Origin: Ciceribacter sp. L1K22
Lineage (GTDB): Bacteria > Pseudomonadota > Alphaproteobacteria > Rhizobiales > Rhizobiaceae
Direction of reading: 5' to 3'
Assembly: GCF_017599385.1 (NCBI RefSeq)
Contig: NZ_JAGFPK010000001.1
Coordinates: 2,245,541 to 2,309,540, forward strand
DNA length: 64,000 nucleotides
This document shows positions 20,339 through 28,863 of the stretch, one piece after another; the stretch's first letter is position 1; each line of letters begins with the position of its first letter. The position numbers and the translations under genes are program-made. A model generated the notes under the pieces. The model saw only the letters and a list, made by a program, of their open reading frames with translations. It was not told the origin of the DNA and did not search any database.

Positions 20339-21634
20339 ATGGCCGGATTGACCGACCTGCAGGTGCGCAAGGCACAGCCTGCTGAAAAACCGTTCCGAAT
20401 GGCGGACGAAAAGGGACTTTTTCTTTTCGTCACACCGGCCGGCGCAAAGCTCTGGCGACTGCGGTACCGGCGAGATGGAAAAGAGCAGACCCTTTCCCTG
20501 GGGGCTTATCCGGACATGACACTGGCAGAGGCTCGCACGGCGGCCGACCAGGCGCGCGGCGTCCTCAAAGCCGGCAAGGATCCTGCACTGGTCAAGAAGA
20601 TCGACAAGTTGGTCCAACAGCGCCAGAACGGCGAGACCTTCGAGCCGATCGCGCGCGAGTGGCACGATCTGCAGAATTCCAAGTGGGCACCGATCCATGC
20701 CAGCGACGTTCTCACCTCGCTTGAGAGCGACGTCTTTCCCGCAATCGGCTCCCTCCCGATCCGGGACATCGATGAGACCATCGTCCTCGCCACATTGAGG
20801 GTCGTGGAAAAGCGCGGCGCGGTCGAAACGGCACGCCGCCTCCGTCAGCGTATCTCCGCGGTGTTCTGTTTCGCCATAGCCACTGGTCGCGCGAACCGCG
20901 ACCCGGCAGCGGTCGTGAAAGGTGCGCTCGCCCCGCTCGTGCCGGGCCGCCAGCCCGCCGTTGTGTCGCTCGACGAGGCCCGCCTGATGCTCCGGCGCGT
21001 CGAAGACACGCCGTCACACCCTGTCACCAAGCTCGCGGTCAGGCTGCTCGCCCTGACCGTACCCCGGCCCGGAACACTGGCTAAGACACCATGGGCCGAG
21101 TTCGACGAGATCGACGACGCTGATCCGGTCTGGGTCATTCCGGCGGAGCGGATGAAGTTGAAACAGCGACACAAGGGGAATGAGGCTTTTGACCACGTCA
21201 TTCCCCTCTCCCGGCAGGCGCTGGAGGTCATAGATGCGTTGCGCGCCCTGACCGGCAGCGGGCCTTACGTATTTCCGAATGCTCGGCACGCGCACCGGCC
21301 CATGTCCGAAAACGCCATGGGATACCTGCTCAATCGCGCCGGGTATTTTCAGCGGCACGTTCCCCATGGGTTCCGCGCCACGTTCAGTTCGGTGATGAAC
21401 GAACGCTTCCCCGCCGATCGCTACATCATCGATGCGATGCTGGCGCACGTTCCGAAGGACAAGGTCGAAGCGGCGTATAACCGGGCACAGCATCTAAAGC
21501 GGCGGCGGGAACTGGCGCAGGAGTGGGCCGACCTGATCTTGAAAGACGCGCCGTCGGCGGCGGAGCTGCTCGGCGGCCCTCGCAAGATACTGAGCATGGA
21601 GACGTTCAGGCGGAAACGGCGGTCCGTAGCCTGA
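20339..21634 (+). CDS. int: P4-type tyrosine integrase
   Basis: Site-specific recombinase of 431 residues. The N-terminal DUF4102-type arm-binding domain is GLTDLQVRKAQPAEKPFRMADEKGLFL (shown up to its conserved part only: residues 3-30), followed by core-binding and catalytic domains. Catalytic residues seen are the Arg of LTVPRPGTL, HGFRATF (HxxR) and the nucleophile Tyr of AAYNRAQH. The start at 20339 gives the family N-terminus; the upstream nine residues cross the repeat region. This family typically integrates at tRNA 3' ends, matching the adjacent tRNA-Ser. Its 3' end overlaps the convergent C39-like gene by 29 bases. Confidence 0.95.
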   Translation: MAGLTDLQVRKAQPAEKPFRMADEKGLFLFVTPAGAKLWRLRYRRDGKEQTLSLGAYPDMTLAEARTAADQARGVLKAGKDPALVKKIDKLVQQRQNGETFEPIAREWHDLQNSKWAPIHASDVLTSLESDVFPAIGSLPIRDIDETIVLATLRVVEKRGAVETARRLRQRISAVFCFAIATGRANRDPAAVVKGALAPLVPGRQPAVVSLDEARLMLRRVEDTPSHPVTKLAVRLLALTVPRPGTLAKTPWAEFDEIDDADPVWVIPAERMKLKQRHKGNEAFDHVIPLSRQALEVIDALRALTGSGPYVFPNARHAHRPMSENAMGYLLNRAGYFQRHVPHGFRATFSSVMNERFPADRYIIDAMLAHVPKDKVEAAYNRAQHLKRRRELAQEWADLILKDAPSAAELLGGPRKILSMETFRRKRRSVA

Positions 21635-22004
21635 TCGCAGCAGGATCGAGCGGTGCCAGCACCCATGTCTGGCGAACCTCCAGAACTCCAGCCCGTGACG
21701 GATGCGGATCGTGGGCCAGAACGCCGTCGCGATAGACCACCATGTGATTGACGCCACGCGGCGACGGGCCAGAGGCGAGATAATAGCCGTCAAAGATCCA
21801 CTCACCACTCCGGCGGATCAGACCGATTCCGCGCTCCTCGCACCAGTCCCAGAAAGCGAGCTCCCATTCCGACGGGGTCGGGGCCGCCTCGAGGAAGTGG
21901 GGCACGGCAGAAAGGGGAAGGTCGAGGATGGAGGCGACGGAGGCCTGGACGCAGTTGCCGCCAACGCCTTCGCCGGCAAACTGGGTCTGGTCCACCGGTG
22001 TCAT
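21606..22004 (-). CDS. phage papain/C39-like cysteine-peptidase-fold protein
   Basis: A 132-residue protein with a likely Cys-His-Asp arrangement: GGNCVQASVASIL (Cys at about residue 18) and NHMVVYRDGVLAHDPHP (His and Asp at about 87 and 98). This spacing is typical of C39/NlpC-like papain folds and of small phage proteins of that class. The start at 22004 overlaps the preceding stop as TGATG, so translation is coupled. It is the last gene of the lysis cassette, but whether it cuts peptidoglycan peptides, or anything, is not shown. Confidence 0.6.
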   Translation of the reverse strand: MTPVDQTQFAGEGVGGNCVQASVASILDLPLSAVPHFLEAAPTPSEWELAFWDWCEERGIGLIRRSGEWIFDGYYLASGPSPRGVNHMVVYRDGVLAHDPHPSRAGVLEVRQTWVLAPLDPAAIRLRTAVSA

Positions 22005-22117
22005 CAGGTAACTGCCAACCAGACGATCCACGCCGCGCAGATCAGGGCAGCAACAAGAGCCACCCTGCCCTGTGGTCTGGCGGCCTCAGTGAAATGCCGC
22101 GTCTTAAGCTTGCTCAT
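22004..22117 (-). CDS. 37-aa membrane protein in the lysis cassette
   Basis: MSKLKTRHFTEAARPQGRV followed by the hydrophobic helix ALVAALICAAWIVWLAVT and stop. GAGG lies just before the ATG; the start overlaps the end of the 109-aa holin-like gene by 14 bases and the stop overlaps the next start. The layout (charged N-terminus, one transmembrane helix) could suit an antiholin or pinholin-like regulator, but this is only inferred from position. Confidence 0.5.
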   Translation of the reverse strand: MSKLKTRHFTEAARPQGRVALVAALICAAWIVWLAVT

Positions 22118-22433
22118 CTCGCCTCGCGATCTCCGCGCTCCTGATGCGGAAGGCTTTGAGGATGATTTCGACGATAATCACGCCGCCGATCCCGATGATG
22201 AAACCCCCGACGCTGGCGGCATGTTCCGGTTGGACCGTGATCTTGCCCAAGGCCCACTGGAACATCGGGATACCGATCGGGGCGAGGAAATAGGCCGTCA
22301 CGCCGCCGATGAAGAGCCTTCTGATTCCGGACCCTACACCGCTCCATTCCATCGCGACCGAGACGGCGGAGCCCGCGATGCCCGCCAGCGCGATTTCACC
22401 CTTGGCGCTGGCGAGCCAGTCCCACATCGTCAT
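22104..22433 (-). CDS. holin-like membrane protein (109 aa)
   Basis: Three hydrophobic segments (about residues 14-30, 42-62 and 77-95: IALAGIAGSAVSVAM, LFIGGVTAYFLAPIGIPMF, GGFIIGIGGVIIVEIILKAF) with a charged C-terminus (RIRSAEIARRDEQA). The start at 22433 overlaps the upstream 3TM-holin stop by four bases. Size, topology and location behind an endolysin gene fit a holin. Which of the two holin-like genes controls lysis timing cannot be told from the sequence. Confidence 0.7.
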   Translation of the reverse strand: MTMWDWLASAKGEIALAGIAGSAVSVAMEWSGVGSGIRRLFIGGVTAYFLAPIGIPMFQWALGKITVQPEHAASVGGFIIGIGGVIIVEIILKAFRIRSAEIARRDEQA

Positions 22434-22978
22434 TTCCCTGCCTTCCACGCCCCAATGCCGCGGAGCGCCGTGTTGCCGCCCATGTAGAGCGTGGTGAACG
22501 TCACGAAGACTCCGACGAACGAGACAAAATCGACGGTGAGCTCGACCTTGGCCTGGGCGCCGAGCGCGGTCAGCAAAAGGTTCAAAACGGGCACGATGAT
22601 GACGTACCAGGCGATGCAGGAGAGCATGAGCCACATGCCGGCGGGGCGCCACGTCCAGGTCCATCCCGGCTCGCCGGTCTTCGCCGCATGCTCCATCTCG
22701 GCCAGCATGAGGCGGTTCGCCTCCTTCTGTCGCTCGACATCGGCGAGGATCAGCTCGGGCGCGATCTGCTCAACGCTGCGCACCGCCTCCTCGAGCTCGG
22801 CCGGCGGCAGCTTGGGCAGATCCTCGACCGGCACACCGGCCTGACCCGCGATGGCGTCGATCACGGTCCCACCGATCTCGCTCGCAGTGCCTCCGACATG
22901 CTTTTCGAGAATGCCCTTGACGATCGGCGCGCCGATCTTCGCGGCGGCAGACAGGACGATTGCGACGATCGGGCTCAT
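22430..22978 (-). CDS. 3TM-type phage/GTA holin
   Basis: A 182-residue protein with an N-terminal amphipathic region (MSPIVAIVLSAAAKIGAP) and a long acidic helical section. The C-terminal pair of membrane helices (MWLMLSCIAWYVIIVPVLNL and FVSFVGVFVTFTTLYMG) follows a WTWRPAGMW motif. This resembles the holin family found beside endolysins in alphaproteobacterial phages and gene transfer agents. Its start overlaps the endolysin stop by four bases. Confidence 0.78.
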   Translation of the reverse strand: MSPIVAIVLSAAAKIGAPIVKGILEKHVGGTASEIGGTVIDAIAGQAGVPVEDLPKLPPAELEEAVRSVEQIAPELILADVERQKEANRLMLAEMEHAAKTGEPGWTWTWRPAGMWLMLSCIAWYVIIVPVLNLLLTALGAQAKVELTVDFVSFVGVFVTFTTLYMGGNTALRGIGAWKAGK

Positions 22979-23727
22979 GCTGCCAATCCTTCGTAAGCCT
23001 CGGCCCGTGCCTTGGCCGCCTTCTTGCGGGCGTGGAACACGAGGAAGGCGACGAGGAGGCCGACGGCGATGATGCCGAGGACCCACAGCGCGGCCAGATC
23101 GACATTGGTGCCCTGATCCACGGCTGGCGCGGTCGCGGCACCGGCCGAGCCCGTCGCCGTTGTTTTCGCGGCCTTGTCATTCGCCGCGGCCGACTTCGTC
23201 GCTTCAACAGCTTCGATCTTGGCAACCTTGCCTATGACCGCGTCGCTCGATCCCATCGCCTTGAGCGCCATGGCGACACCCTTCACCTCGATGTCGGCGA
23301 CGCGACGGCCCCAGCCATTCCCGAACGACTTCCATATTTTCAGCCCTTGCATGAAGCTGAGGCGGGTCCGGCAGATCTTCTTGACCGTAACGCTATGATC
23401 ATTGCTTCCGACAGAAGCCGTGAGCCATTTCCGGCCGCGCGACACGCCCGAATTGACCGACGCGTCATAGACGGCAAGGTCGACACCGGGGAACAGGTTC
23501 GGAGCGCCGCATTTGACCCAGAATTCCTCGCGGTAGATCCTGAGCGCTTCCGCCATCGTGATGGTGCGGACAGACCGGTTCGGCTGTCCCCACTTCTTCA
23601 GCATCTCGGTGAACTTGGCCTGCGTGACACCATACATCGTGGCGCCGCCGGGGTCGGCCTTGTGGTTGCTCCACCCCCCTTCCCACTTCGCGGTGATGGG
23701 GTGACAAACGTCGAACCTGTCGGACAT
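22975..23727 (-). CDS. endolysin, glycoside hydrolase 108 family, membrane-tailed
   Basis: Muralytic enzyme of 250 residues. The N-terminal catalytic segment KWEGGWSNHKADPGGATMYG contains the Glu of the E-GG-(Y/W) motif used by this N-acetylmuramidase family. A peptidoglycan-binding-like part follows, then an Ala/Thr-rich linker and a C-terminal transmembrane helix (LAALWVLGIIAVGLLVAFLVF) with a basic end. The C-terminal anchor is unusual for a secreted lysin and may hold the enzyme inactive until the holin acts. The start at 23727 lies 23 bases after a conserved leader hairpin. Confidence 0.88.
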   Translation of the reverse strand: MSDRFDVCHPITAKWEGGWSNHKADPGGATMYGVTQAKFTEMLKKWGQPNRSVRTITMAEALRIYREEFWVKCGAPNLFPGVDLAVYDASVNSGVSRGRKWLTASVGSNDHSVTVKKICRTRLSFMQGLKIWKSFGNGWGRRVADIEVKGVAMALKAMGSSDAVIGKVAKIEAVEATKSAAANDKAAKTTATGSAGAATAPAVDQGTNVDLAALWVLGIIAVGLLVAFLVFHARKKAAKARAEAYEGLAA

Positions 23728-23731
23728 GGCG

Positions 23732-23804
23732 CAGCTCCGTTTTTGACGAGGCCGCACCTGATGCGCGATGGCCCCGGTTTACCACGCGGGCGCCATTGCA
23801 ACAA
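23732..23804 (-). promoter_or_regulatory. late promoter and two-hairpin leader of the lysis operon
   Basis: Minus-strand TTGTTG (23804-23799), 17 bases, TAAACC (23781-23776). Six bases on comes hairpin 1 ATCGCGCATCAGGTGCGGC (23769-23751, loop ATCAG). Hairpin 2 follows: GCCTCGT-CAAAA-ACGGAGC, with one mismatch, whose 3' arm contains the GGAG SD. ATG follows seven bases later. It has the same architecture as the capsid, internal virion and giant-gene leaders. Confidence 0.7.
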
Positions 23805-23868
23805 TCGGGGAAATCCAGTATTTAGGGCATGACTGCGCATCAAGTGCTGATTTTCCCGAACAGGAGAA
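23796..23868 (+). promoter_or_regulatory. late promoter and two-hairpin leader of the capsid operon
   Basis: TTGCAA (23796-23801), exactly 17 bases, TATTTA (23819-23824). Hairpin 1 is centred on GCGC-ATCAA-GTGC (23835-23847), with a further C-G pair. Hairpin 2 is TTTTCC (23851-23856) pairing with GGAGAA (23863-23868) and contains the SD. ATG lies eight bases after the SD. It overlaps, in the opposite direction, the lysis-operon promoter. Confidence 0.72.
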
Positions 23869-23875
23869 CGGCACT

Positions 23876-24979
23876 ATGGCCCCCACCACCATCCCCTTTG
23901 GCGATCCGAAAGCGGTCAAGAAGTGGTCCGGCAATCTCTTCATCGCGACGATGAAGAAGAGCTACTGGGACCGCAAGTTCATCGGCGACTCCGATGAATT
24001 CGTGATCCAGCGCCTCACCGATCTCGAATCCGACGCGGGCGACACGATCCAGTTCGATCTGTCGGTCCAGCTCCGCTCCAAGCCGACCTATGGCGACAAT
24101 CGCCTGCAGGGCAAGGAAGAGGCGCTTCGCTTCTACAGCGACGAGGTCAAGATCGACCAGATGCGTCACGGCGTGTCCGCCGGCGGCAAGATGAGCCGCA
24201 AGCGCACGATCCACAACATCCGCAAGATCGGGCGCGACCGTCTGTCTGACTATTGGTCGAAGTTCATGGACCAGATGGTCACGATCTACATGGCCGGATC
24301 GCGCGGCGTCAACGAGAACTTCTACGAAGACATCGGCTGGGCCGGTCACGCCAACAACCCGATCCAGGCGCCGGATGCGGCCCACCTCCTCTACGGCGGC
24401 GACGCTACGTCGAAGGCGACGCTCGACTCGGGCGACAAGATGAACGCCGCGCTGATCCGGCGTGCCAAGGTCAAGGCGGGCATGATGGCCGCCGTCGCGC
24501 CGGAAAACGCGCAGATGTTGCCGGTCATGATCAACGGCGAAGCGCATTACATCTGCGTCATGTCGGAGTTCCAGAGCTACGACATGAAGTCGGCGGATGC
24601 TGCGGGCTGGCTGGAGTACCAGAAGGCCGCCGCCGGCGCCGAGGGTCGCAACAGCCCGCTGTTCAAGGGCAATCTTGGCATGATCGACAACGTCGTGCTG
24701 CACGACCACCAGGACATGATCCGCTTCTCCGACTATGGCGCTGGCGGCAACGTCAAGGCGGCCCGTGCTCTGTTCATGGGCCGACAAGCCGGCGTCATCG
24801 CCTTCGGCGCGACTGGCGGGTACCGGTTCTCCTGGACCGAGGAGATGCAGGACCATGGCAATGAACCTGTCATTTCCGCCGGCATCATCGCCGGTGCGAA
24901 GAAGACCCGGTTCAACAATACCGACTTCGGCAACTTGTCGCTCGACACCGCCGCGGCTGACCCCAACGCCGCAGCCTGA
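23876..24979 (+). CDS. major capsid protein, N4-gp56 family
   Basis: Structural subunit of the phage head, 367 residues. The N-terminus PTTIPFGDPKAVKKWSGNLF, the internal YWDRKFIGDSDEFVIQRLTDL and the glycine-rich ALFMGRQAGVIAFGATGGYRFSW match the N4 gp56-type capsid family. The start at 23876 follows AGGAG by eight bases; upstream residues in frame come from the leader. A strong hairpin after the stop may separate its high-level transcript from the downstream genes. Confidence 0.9.
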   Translation: MAPTTIPFGDPKAVKKWSGNLFIATMKKSYWDRKFIGDSDEFVIQRLTDLESDAGDTIQFDLSVQLRSKPTYGDNRLQGKEEALRFYSDEVKIDQMRHGVSAGGKMSRKRTIHNIRKIGRDRLSDYWSKFMDQMVTIYMAGSRGVNENFYEDIGWAGHANNPIQAPDAAHLLYGGDATSKATLDSGDKMNAALIRRAKVKAGMMAAVAPENAQMLPVMINGEAHYICVMSEFQSYDMKSADAAGWLEYQKAAAGAEGRNSPLFKGNLGMIDNVVLHDHQDMIRFSDYGAGGNVKAARALFMGRQAGVIAFGATGGYRFSWTEEMQDHGNEPVISAGIIAGAKKTRFNNTDFGNLSLDTAAADPNAAA

Positions 24980-24982
24980 TCC

Positions 24983-25007
24983 ATCGCGGCGCTCTGAGCG
25001 CCGCGAT
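24983..25007 (+). terminator. 11-bp perfect hairpin after the capsid gene
   Basis: ATCGCGGCGCT (24983-24993), CTG, AGCGCCGCGAT (24997-25007). It lacks a long T-run, so it may act as a partial terminator or as a 3' stabiliser of the capsid mRNA. Confidence 0.6.
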
Positions 25008-25039
25008 GCTGTTTCAACGTCACAACGGAGATAGCGGCC

Positions 25040-25501
25040 ATGGCCCTCATCCAAAGCAAATACGCCAAGGGCATTGTCACAGTGCCCTTCCCCGCCTTCG
25101 CCGGCGCTGTCGTCGGTCTCCGTTTCGCACACACGCTGAGTGCGGCACCGGCGGCGAACGACATCATCGAACTCGCGCCCATCCTGCCCGGCCTGGTGCC
25201 GCTCGACATGATCCTCGATTCCGACGACCTCGACACTGATGGCACCCCGGCGATCACGCTCGACGTCGGCATCATGTCTGGCGTCTGGGGCGTCAACGAC
25301 GGCGCCCGTACCGTCGGCGCCGAGTTCTTCTCCGGCTCGACCGTGGCACAAACCGGCGCGGTGGCCCGCCCGACGCTCAAGACCGCGTTCCGTGTCGCGC
25401 CAAGCGATACGGCCCGGTCGATCGGGGTGAAGATCGCTACGGCGGCGGACGTCTTCGCCGCGGGCGAAATCGGTCTCACCGTGCTCTATGCGACGCGCTG
25501 A
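25040..25501 (+). CDS. probable capsid decoration/head structural protein
   Basis: A 153-residue protein of mostly beta character (PFPAFAGAVVGLRFAHTLSAAPAAND...). The second half (GAEFFSGSTVAQTGAVARPT, SIGVKIATAADVFAAGEIGL) is typical of head decoration or stabilising proteins that follow the capsid gene. There are no enzymatic motifs or membrane segments. The role is inferred from position and composition; the family is not identified with certainty. Confidence 0.65.
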   Translation: MALIQSKYAKGIVTVPFPAFAGAVVGLRFAHTLSAAPAANDIIELAPILPGLVPLDMILDSDDLDTDGTPAITLDVGIMSGVWGVNDGARTVGAEFFSGSTVAQTGAVARPTLKTAFRVAPSDTARSIGVKIATAADVFAAGEIGLTVLYATR

Positions 25502-25523
25502 TCCCGGCGCGTCGGTGTTCAAC

Positions 25524-25552
25524 GAGGGGGACGCGACGCGGCCCCCTCTTTT
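25524..25552 (+). terminator. intrinsic terminator after the decoration gene
   Basis: GAGGGGG (25524-25530) pairs with CCCCCTC (25542-25548), followed directly by TTTT. This is a classic rho-independent terminator within the rightward structural block, so downstream genes need read-through or another promoter. Confidence 0.82.
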
Positions 25553-25567
25553 GCTTGGAGGCTCATC

Positions 25568-25960
25568 ATGACCCTGATCCTGTGCAAACTAGGTGTTCGC
25601 GAGACCGAAGTCGGCGGCACGACATACAAGTTCGACGACGACGGCCATGGTCGCGCCGTTGCTGAGGTCCAGAACCTCACCCACCAGGCCTGCCTTCTGG
25701 CCGTGGAGCACTACACCCTCCCCCCCGAAATTGTGGTCGAACCGGAACCCGAAGTGGAACCGGAGCGGCAGAACGAGCCTGTCTCGGAGACCGAACCGAC
25801 TTCCGAGCAGGAGGCTGAGACCGAAGCCGAAACGATCACCGAGGCCGAGCCGGAAGTGGCCGCTGCGCCCGAACCGGCACCGGCTGACGAGGTGGTTCCC
25901 ACGATCCCGCTCAAGTCCTCCAGCAAGTCCGGCGGACGCAAGGATCGGCAGGGAGGCTGA
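25568..25960 (+). CDS. phage structural-block protein with acidic Glu-Pro tail
   Basis: 130 residues. The first 55 form a compact domain (MTLILCKLGVRETEVGGTTY...). Residues of about 56-112 are almost entirely Glu, Pro, Thr, Val and Ala repeats (PEPEVEPER, TEPTSEQEAETEAE), and the end is basic (SGGRKDRQGG). Low-complexity acidic tails are common in head-associated phage proteins. The function is unknown. GGAGG is six bases before the ATG. Confidence 0.6.
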   Translation: MTLILCKLGVRETEVGGTTYKFDDDGHGRAVAEVQNLTHQACLLAVEHYTLPPEIVVEPEPEVEPERQNEPVSETEPTSEQEAETEAETITEAEPEVAAAPEPAPADEVVPTIPLKSSSKSGGRKDRQGG

Positions 25961-25962
25961 TC

Positions 25963-26646
25963 ATGCTGGCATCGAACGTGATGACGAAAGCCGGGGTGCA
26001 ACTCCTCGACGAAGATCACGTTCGCTGGACGCTCCCTGATCTGGCGACCTATATCACCGAGGCCGTCTCGGCGATCATCTCGGTAAAGCCTTCGGCCCGG
26101 ACCGTTTCCGTCACGGTCGATCTCGTTGCGGGAACGCGCCAGCAACTTCCCGACGATCAGCGGATTGTCCAACTCATCGACATCCCTTGCAACATGAGCG
26201 CCGGCGTGCGCGGCCGGTCGATCCGATCCGTCGCGCGAGCCGAGCTCGATTCCAACGAACCGCGCTGGCACGAGGCGACGGTCGTTCCGTTCCGGAAGGA
26301 AGTCCGGAATTTCATGTTCGACGAGATCACGCCGACGCTGTTCTGGGTCTACCCCGGCAATGACGGCACCGGTGCGGTAGAGGCGTTCGTGTCGCAACTT
26401 CCGCCACCGGTTGAGACGCTTGTCGAGGAGGATGACAATACCTCTGAGATCGAGACTTGGGAGGTCTCGGTCGGGCTGGCGGATCACTATGAACCCGCTG
26501 TGCTGGAATACGTGCTCTACCGTTGTTTCAGCAAGGAAGAGCTCGCGGGTTCGGGCCAGAAGGCCGTGGCGCACTACCAGGCCTTCGCAACGCTGATCGG
26601 GCTCAAATCTCAGGTCGAGCGCGACAACAGTCCCAGGAGGTCGTGA
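25963..26646 (+). CDS. phage head-to-tail adaptor-like protein (DUF6682-like)
   Basis: A 227-residue protein starting two bases after the previous stop. The helical N-terminus (RWTLPDLATYITEAVSAIISVKP) and a beta-rich middle containing IPCNMSAGVRGRSIR and FWVYPGND resemble phage adaptor/DUF6682-type proteins located between capsid and tail genes of podoviruses. It is inferred to sit at the portal-tail junction. Confidence 0.65.
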   Translation: MLASNVMTKAGVQLLDEDHVRWTLPDLATYITEAVSAIISVKPSARTVSVTVDLVAGTRQQLPDDQRIVQLIDIPCNMSAGVRGRSIRSVARAELDSNEPRWHEATVVPFRKEVRNFMFDEITPTLFWVYPGNDGTGAVEAFVSQLPPPVETLVEEDDNTSEIETWEVSVGLADHYEPAVLEYVLYRCFSKEELAGSGQKAVAHYQAFATLIGLKSQVERDNSPRRS

Positions 26647-26648
26647 CG

Positions 26649-27272
26649 ATGGCAACGATGATCGACATCGATGACTGCCTGTCCGCCGTTTTGCGCTACG
26701 CACCCAGCGCGAGCGACATCGTGGCGCGGCGTTGCCTGATAGAGGCGGCACGCTCGATCTGCGACAGGTTGAAGAACTGGCGCATCACGGACGAAATGGA
26801 GATCACCACACCGGAGATGCAGGGCGTCGTCACGGCAGCGGATGTGGCTATCGTGTCGATCGAGGCCGCGGAACTGGAAGGGCGCAAGCTTGACCCTATC
26901 ACGGTCATTGCGCTCGACGATAGGCATCCGGGCTGGAGCTATGACACCGAGCTCGGGCAGGCCCGCTACGTCGTGCAGCTCGAGCCGAACACCGTCTCGG
27001 TCTACCCGCGACAGGAGGGCACGTTGAAGTGCCGCCTCGTCCTGAAACCCTCCCTTCAAGCCGTCGAGATACCGAAGTTTCTGCGTGAGGATTACGGCGA
27101 GATCCTGGGTCGCGGCGCGGCCGGCATCATCTTGACCGAGCCAAATTCCGAAAACCCGCAGCTCGGCCTCGATCATCGCGCCTGGTTCGAGAACCAACTG
27201 AACCGGCAGGACACGAAGGCCAAGGCCGGCCAGCACAACGCCCCGCTCCGGACGAAAGGGAGTTATCTCTAA
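26649..27272 (+). CDS. phage structural protein, possible tail-tubular/adaptor
   Basis: 207 residues starting [20 protein letters not shown], preceded by AGGAGGTC, and reached two bases after the stop of the upstream gene. An alpha-helical N-terminus ([20 protein letters not shown]) and a beta-rich C-terminus with [14 protein letters not shown] follow the same plan as the preceding protein. The final base of its stop is the first base of the next ATG. The assignment is by context. Confidence 0.6.
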   Translation: MATMIDIDDCLSAVLRYAPSASDIVARRCLIEAARSICDRLKNWRITDEMEITTPEMQGVVTAADVAIVSIEAAELEGRKLDPITVIALDDRHPGWSYDTELGQARYVVQLEPNTVSVYPRQEGTLKCRLVLKPSLQAVEIPKFLREDYGEILGRGAAGIILTEPNSENPQLGLDHRAWFENQLNRQDTKAKAGQHNAPLRTKGSYL

Positions 27273-28354
27273 TGGCGGTCAAACTGTCCAACAACGCGAG
27301 TTCGACCCTGACCGCGTCGATCACCGACACCGACACGTCGCTCACCATCGACGCAGGCGACGTCGGCCGGTTCCCCTCGCTTGGGGTGGGTGACTGGCAC
27401 CCTCTGACGCTGGTGGACATGGTCGGAAACCGCGAGATCGTGCGTGTCACGGCGCGGACCAGCAACACGCTGACGATCCAGCGGGCGAGAGAAGGCACAA
27501 CCGCGCTGGCCTTCGCTGCCGGCTCCAAATGCGAGATACGCTTGACCGAAGCCGCCGTTGCCGGAATTAAGGCCGACGCGATCGCCGAGCTCAGCGCGGC
27601 GCTCGGCGCTCTTGCCTGGCTCAACACGGTGAACGACGCGAACTGGTCAGGACTCGACCTTTCCGTCGCCAACGGCGGTACCGGCGCATCCACGGCAGCA
27701 GCAGCGCGCGCCAATCTTGGGGCGAACAACGCCAGCAATCTCGACAGTGGTACCCTCCCTGACGGTCGCCTTACGGGTGACTACACGGGGATTGGGAATC
27801 TCAACTTGATCGGCAACATTACAATCCAGAACCCATCGCCGCAGATCAAGCTTCAGGACAGCACCTCGGGGCAGCTTTCCGGCAGGATCCGGGTCGATGC
27901 TAACAACCTCTATATGGATTCTTCGCCGGACGACTCGAACTGGACCAATATTTTCCGCTTCGAGCTAGATACACGACGAGGTTTTATTGACGGAAGCATG
28001 ATTCCGACGTCGCCCGTTCCCGTAGCTCAGGGCGGAACCGGCGCCACCTCGGCTCCATCAGCGAGGGCAAACTTGGGCGCGAACAATGCCGCTAACCTCA
28101 CAACCGGGACCATCCCGGACGAACGGCTACCGACTACCGCCGACACCATCGGCGATACATGCCTTATGATTAACGATTTTTCCTCAGCAGACATGTCCTT
28201 CAACAGTATCTACTCTGGCTCCGCCCTGCGTCGAGCGATCATAGCTGGCAACGGCTCGCTCATTGCAGGCGGTTCGCCCAGCGGAAGTTGGAGGAACTGT
28301 GGTGCGACCATACCACCCGGTAGGGCCTGCATGTTCAAGAAGGTGTCATCATGA
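27272..28354 (+). CDS. tail fibre/tail-spike-like protein with internal repeats
   Basis: 360 residues. The N-terminal 90 residues form a beta-rich anchoring region ([28 protein letters not shown]). Two copies of a repeat, GGTGAS-x5[11 protein letters not shown]2-L at about 135 and 253, match repeats found in phage tail fibres. A short C-terminus follows ([14 protein letters not shown]). It is likely the receptor-binding or fibre stalk component. The stop overlaps the next start as ATGA. Confidence 0.75.
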   Translation: MAVKLSNNASSTLTASITDTDTSLTIDAGDVGRFPSLGVGDWHPLTLVDMVGNREIVRVTARTSNTLTIQRAREGTTALAFAAGSKCEIRLTEAAVAGIKADAIAELSAALGALAWLNTVNDANWSGLDLSVANGGTGASTAAAARANLGANNASNLDSGTLPDGRLTGDYTGIGNLNLIGNITIQNPSPQIKLQDSTSGQLSGRIRVDANNLYMDSSPDDSNWTNIFRFELDTRRGFIDGSMIPTSPVPVAQGGTGATSAPSARANLGANNAANLTTGTIPDERLPTTADTIGDTCLMINDFSSADMSFNSIYSGSALRRAIIAGNGSLIAGGSPSGSWRNCGATIPPGRACMFKKVSS

Positions 28355-28839
28355 GCGAGAATGAGATCGGAGTGGAAGCCGAGGTGCCTGCAATTGTGCT
28401 GCCAACGTTCCGTAATGCGCAGTACAACAAGCACGGCACAATCGATGTCGAGGTTCAGCACCCCACGCTCGGTTGGATACCATCGACCGCGGTGCCGGAT
28501 GACGCGTCACCGATCTGCGTCGCGCTCTACAACGCCGCACTAGCGGCCGGACCCGCTCCCTACGTGCCCCCTACTCCCGAGGAATTGAGGGCGGTCATGC
28601 CGGGCGTTACTGCGCGGCAAATCCGGCTTACGTTGGTCCGGAACGGGTTTTCGCTCGGCGCGATTGACGCAGCGATCGACGCTCTTCCCGAGGGTCAGGC
28701 CAAGGACGAGGCGCGGATCGAGTGGGAGTATGCCACGCTGTTCGAACGGCTTTCCCCTACCCTGCTTACAATTGCCGCCGCGCTATCAATCAGCGCGGAA
28801 CAGGTCGACACGATGTGGGCCGAGGCCGTCGCGTCCTGA
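28351..28839 (+). CDS. tail-fibre-associated protein
   Basis: 162 residues. The C-terminal half ([20 protein letters not shown]..., [31 protein letters not shown]) resembles a conserved helical region found at the end of phage tail/fibre accessory proteins such as XkdW-like proteins. The N-terminal 60 residues look like a small beta domain. It is translationally coupled to the fibre gene by ATGA, which suggests a fibre chaperone or assembly role (inference). Confidence 0.6.
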   Translation: MSENEIGVEAEVPAIVLPTFRNAQYNKHGTIDVEVQHPTLGWIPSTAVPDDASPICVALYNAALAAGPAPYVPPTPEELRAVMPGVTARQIRLTLVRNGFSLGAIDAAIDALPEGQAKDEARIEWEYATLFERLSPTLLTIAAALSISAEQVDTMWAEAVAS

Positions 28840-28863
28840 CCGGCGCGACACAGGAGAATAGGC

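Noticed and set aside
23840..25522. 560-codon minus-strand ORF opposite the capsid and decoration genes
   Set aside because: Antisense shadow of two clear structural genes; composition is typical of reverse-frame GC-rich DNA.
27272..28354. Invertible tail-fibre switch driven by the serine recombinase
   Set aside because: The fibre repeats are direct, no alternative fibre segment or inverted crossover sites flank the gene, and the recombinase is over 22 kb away.
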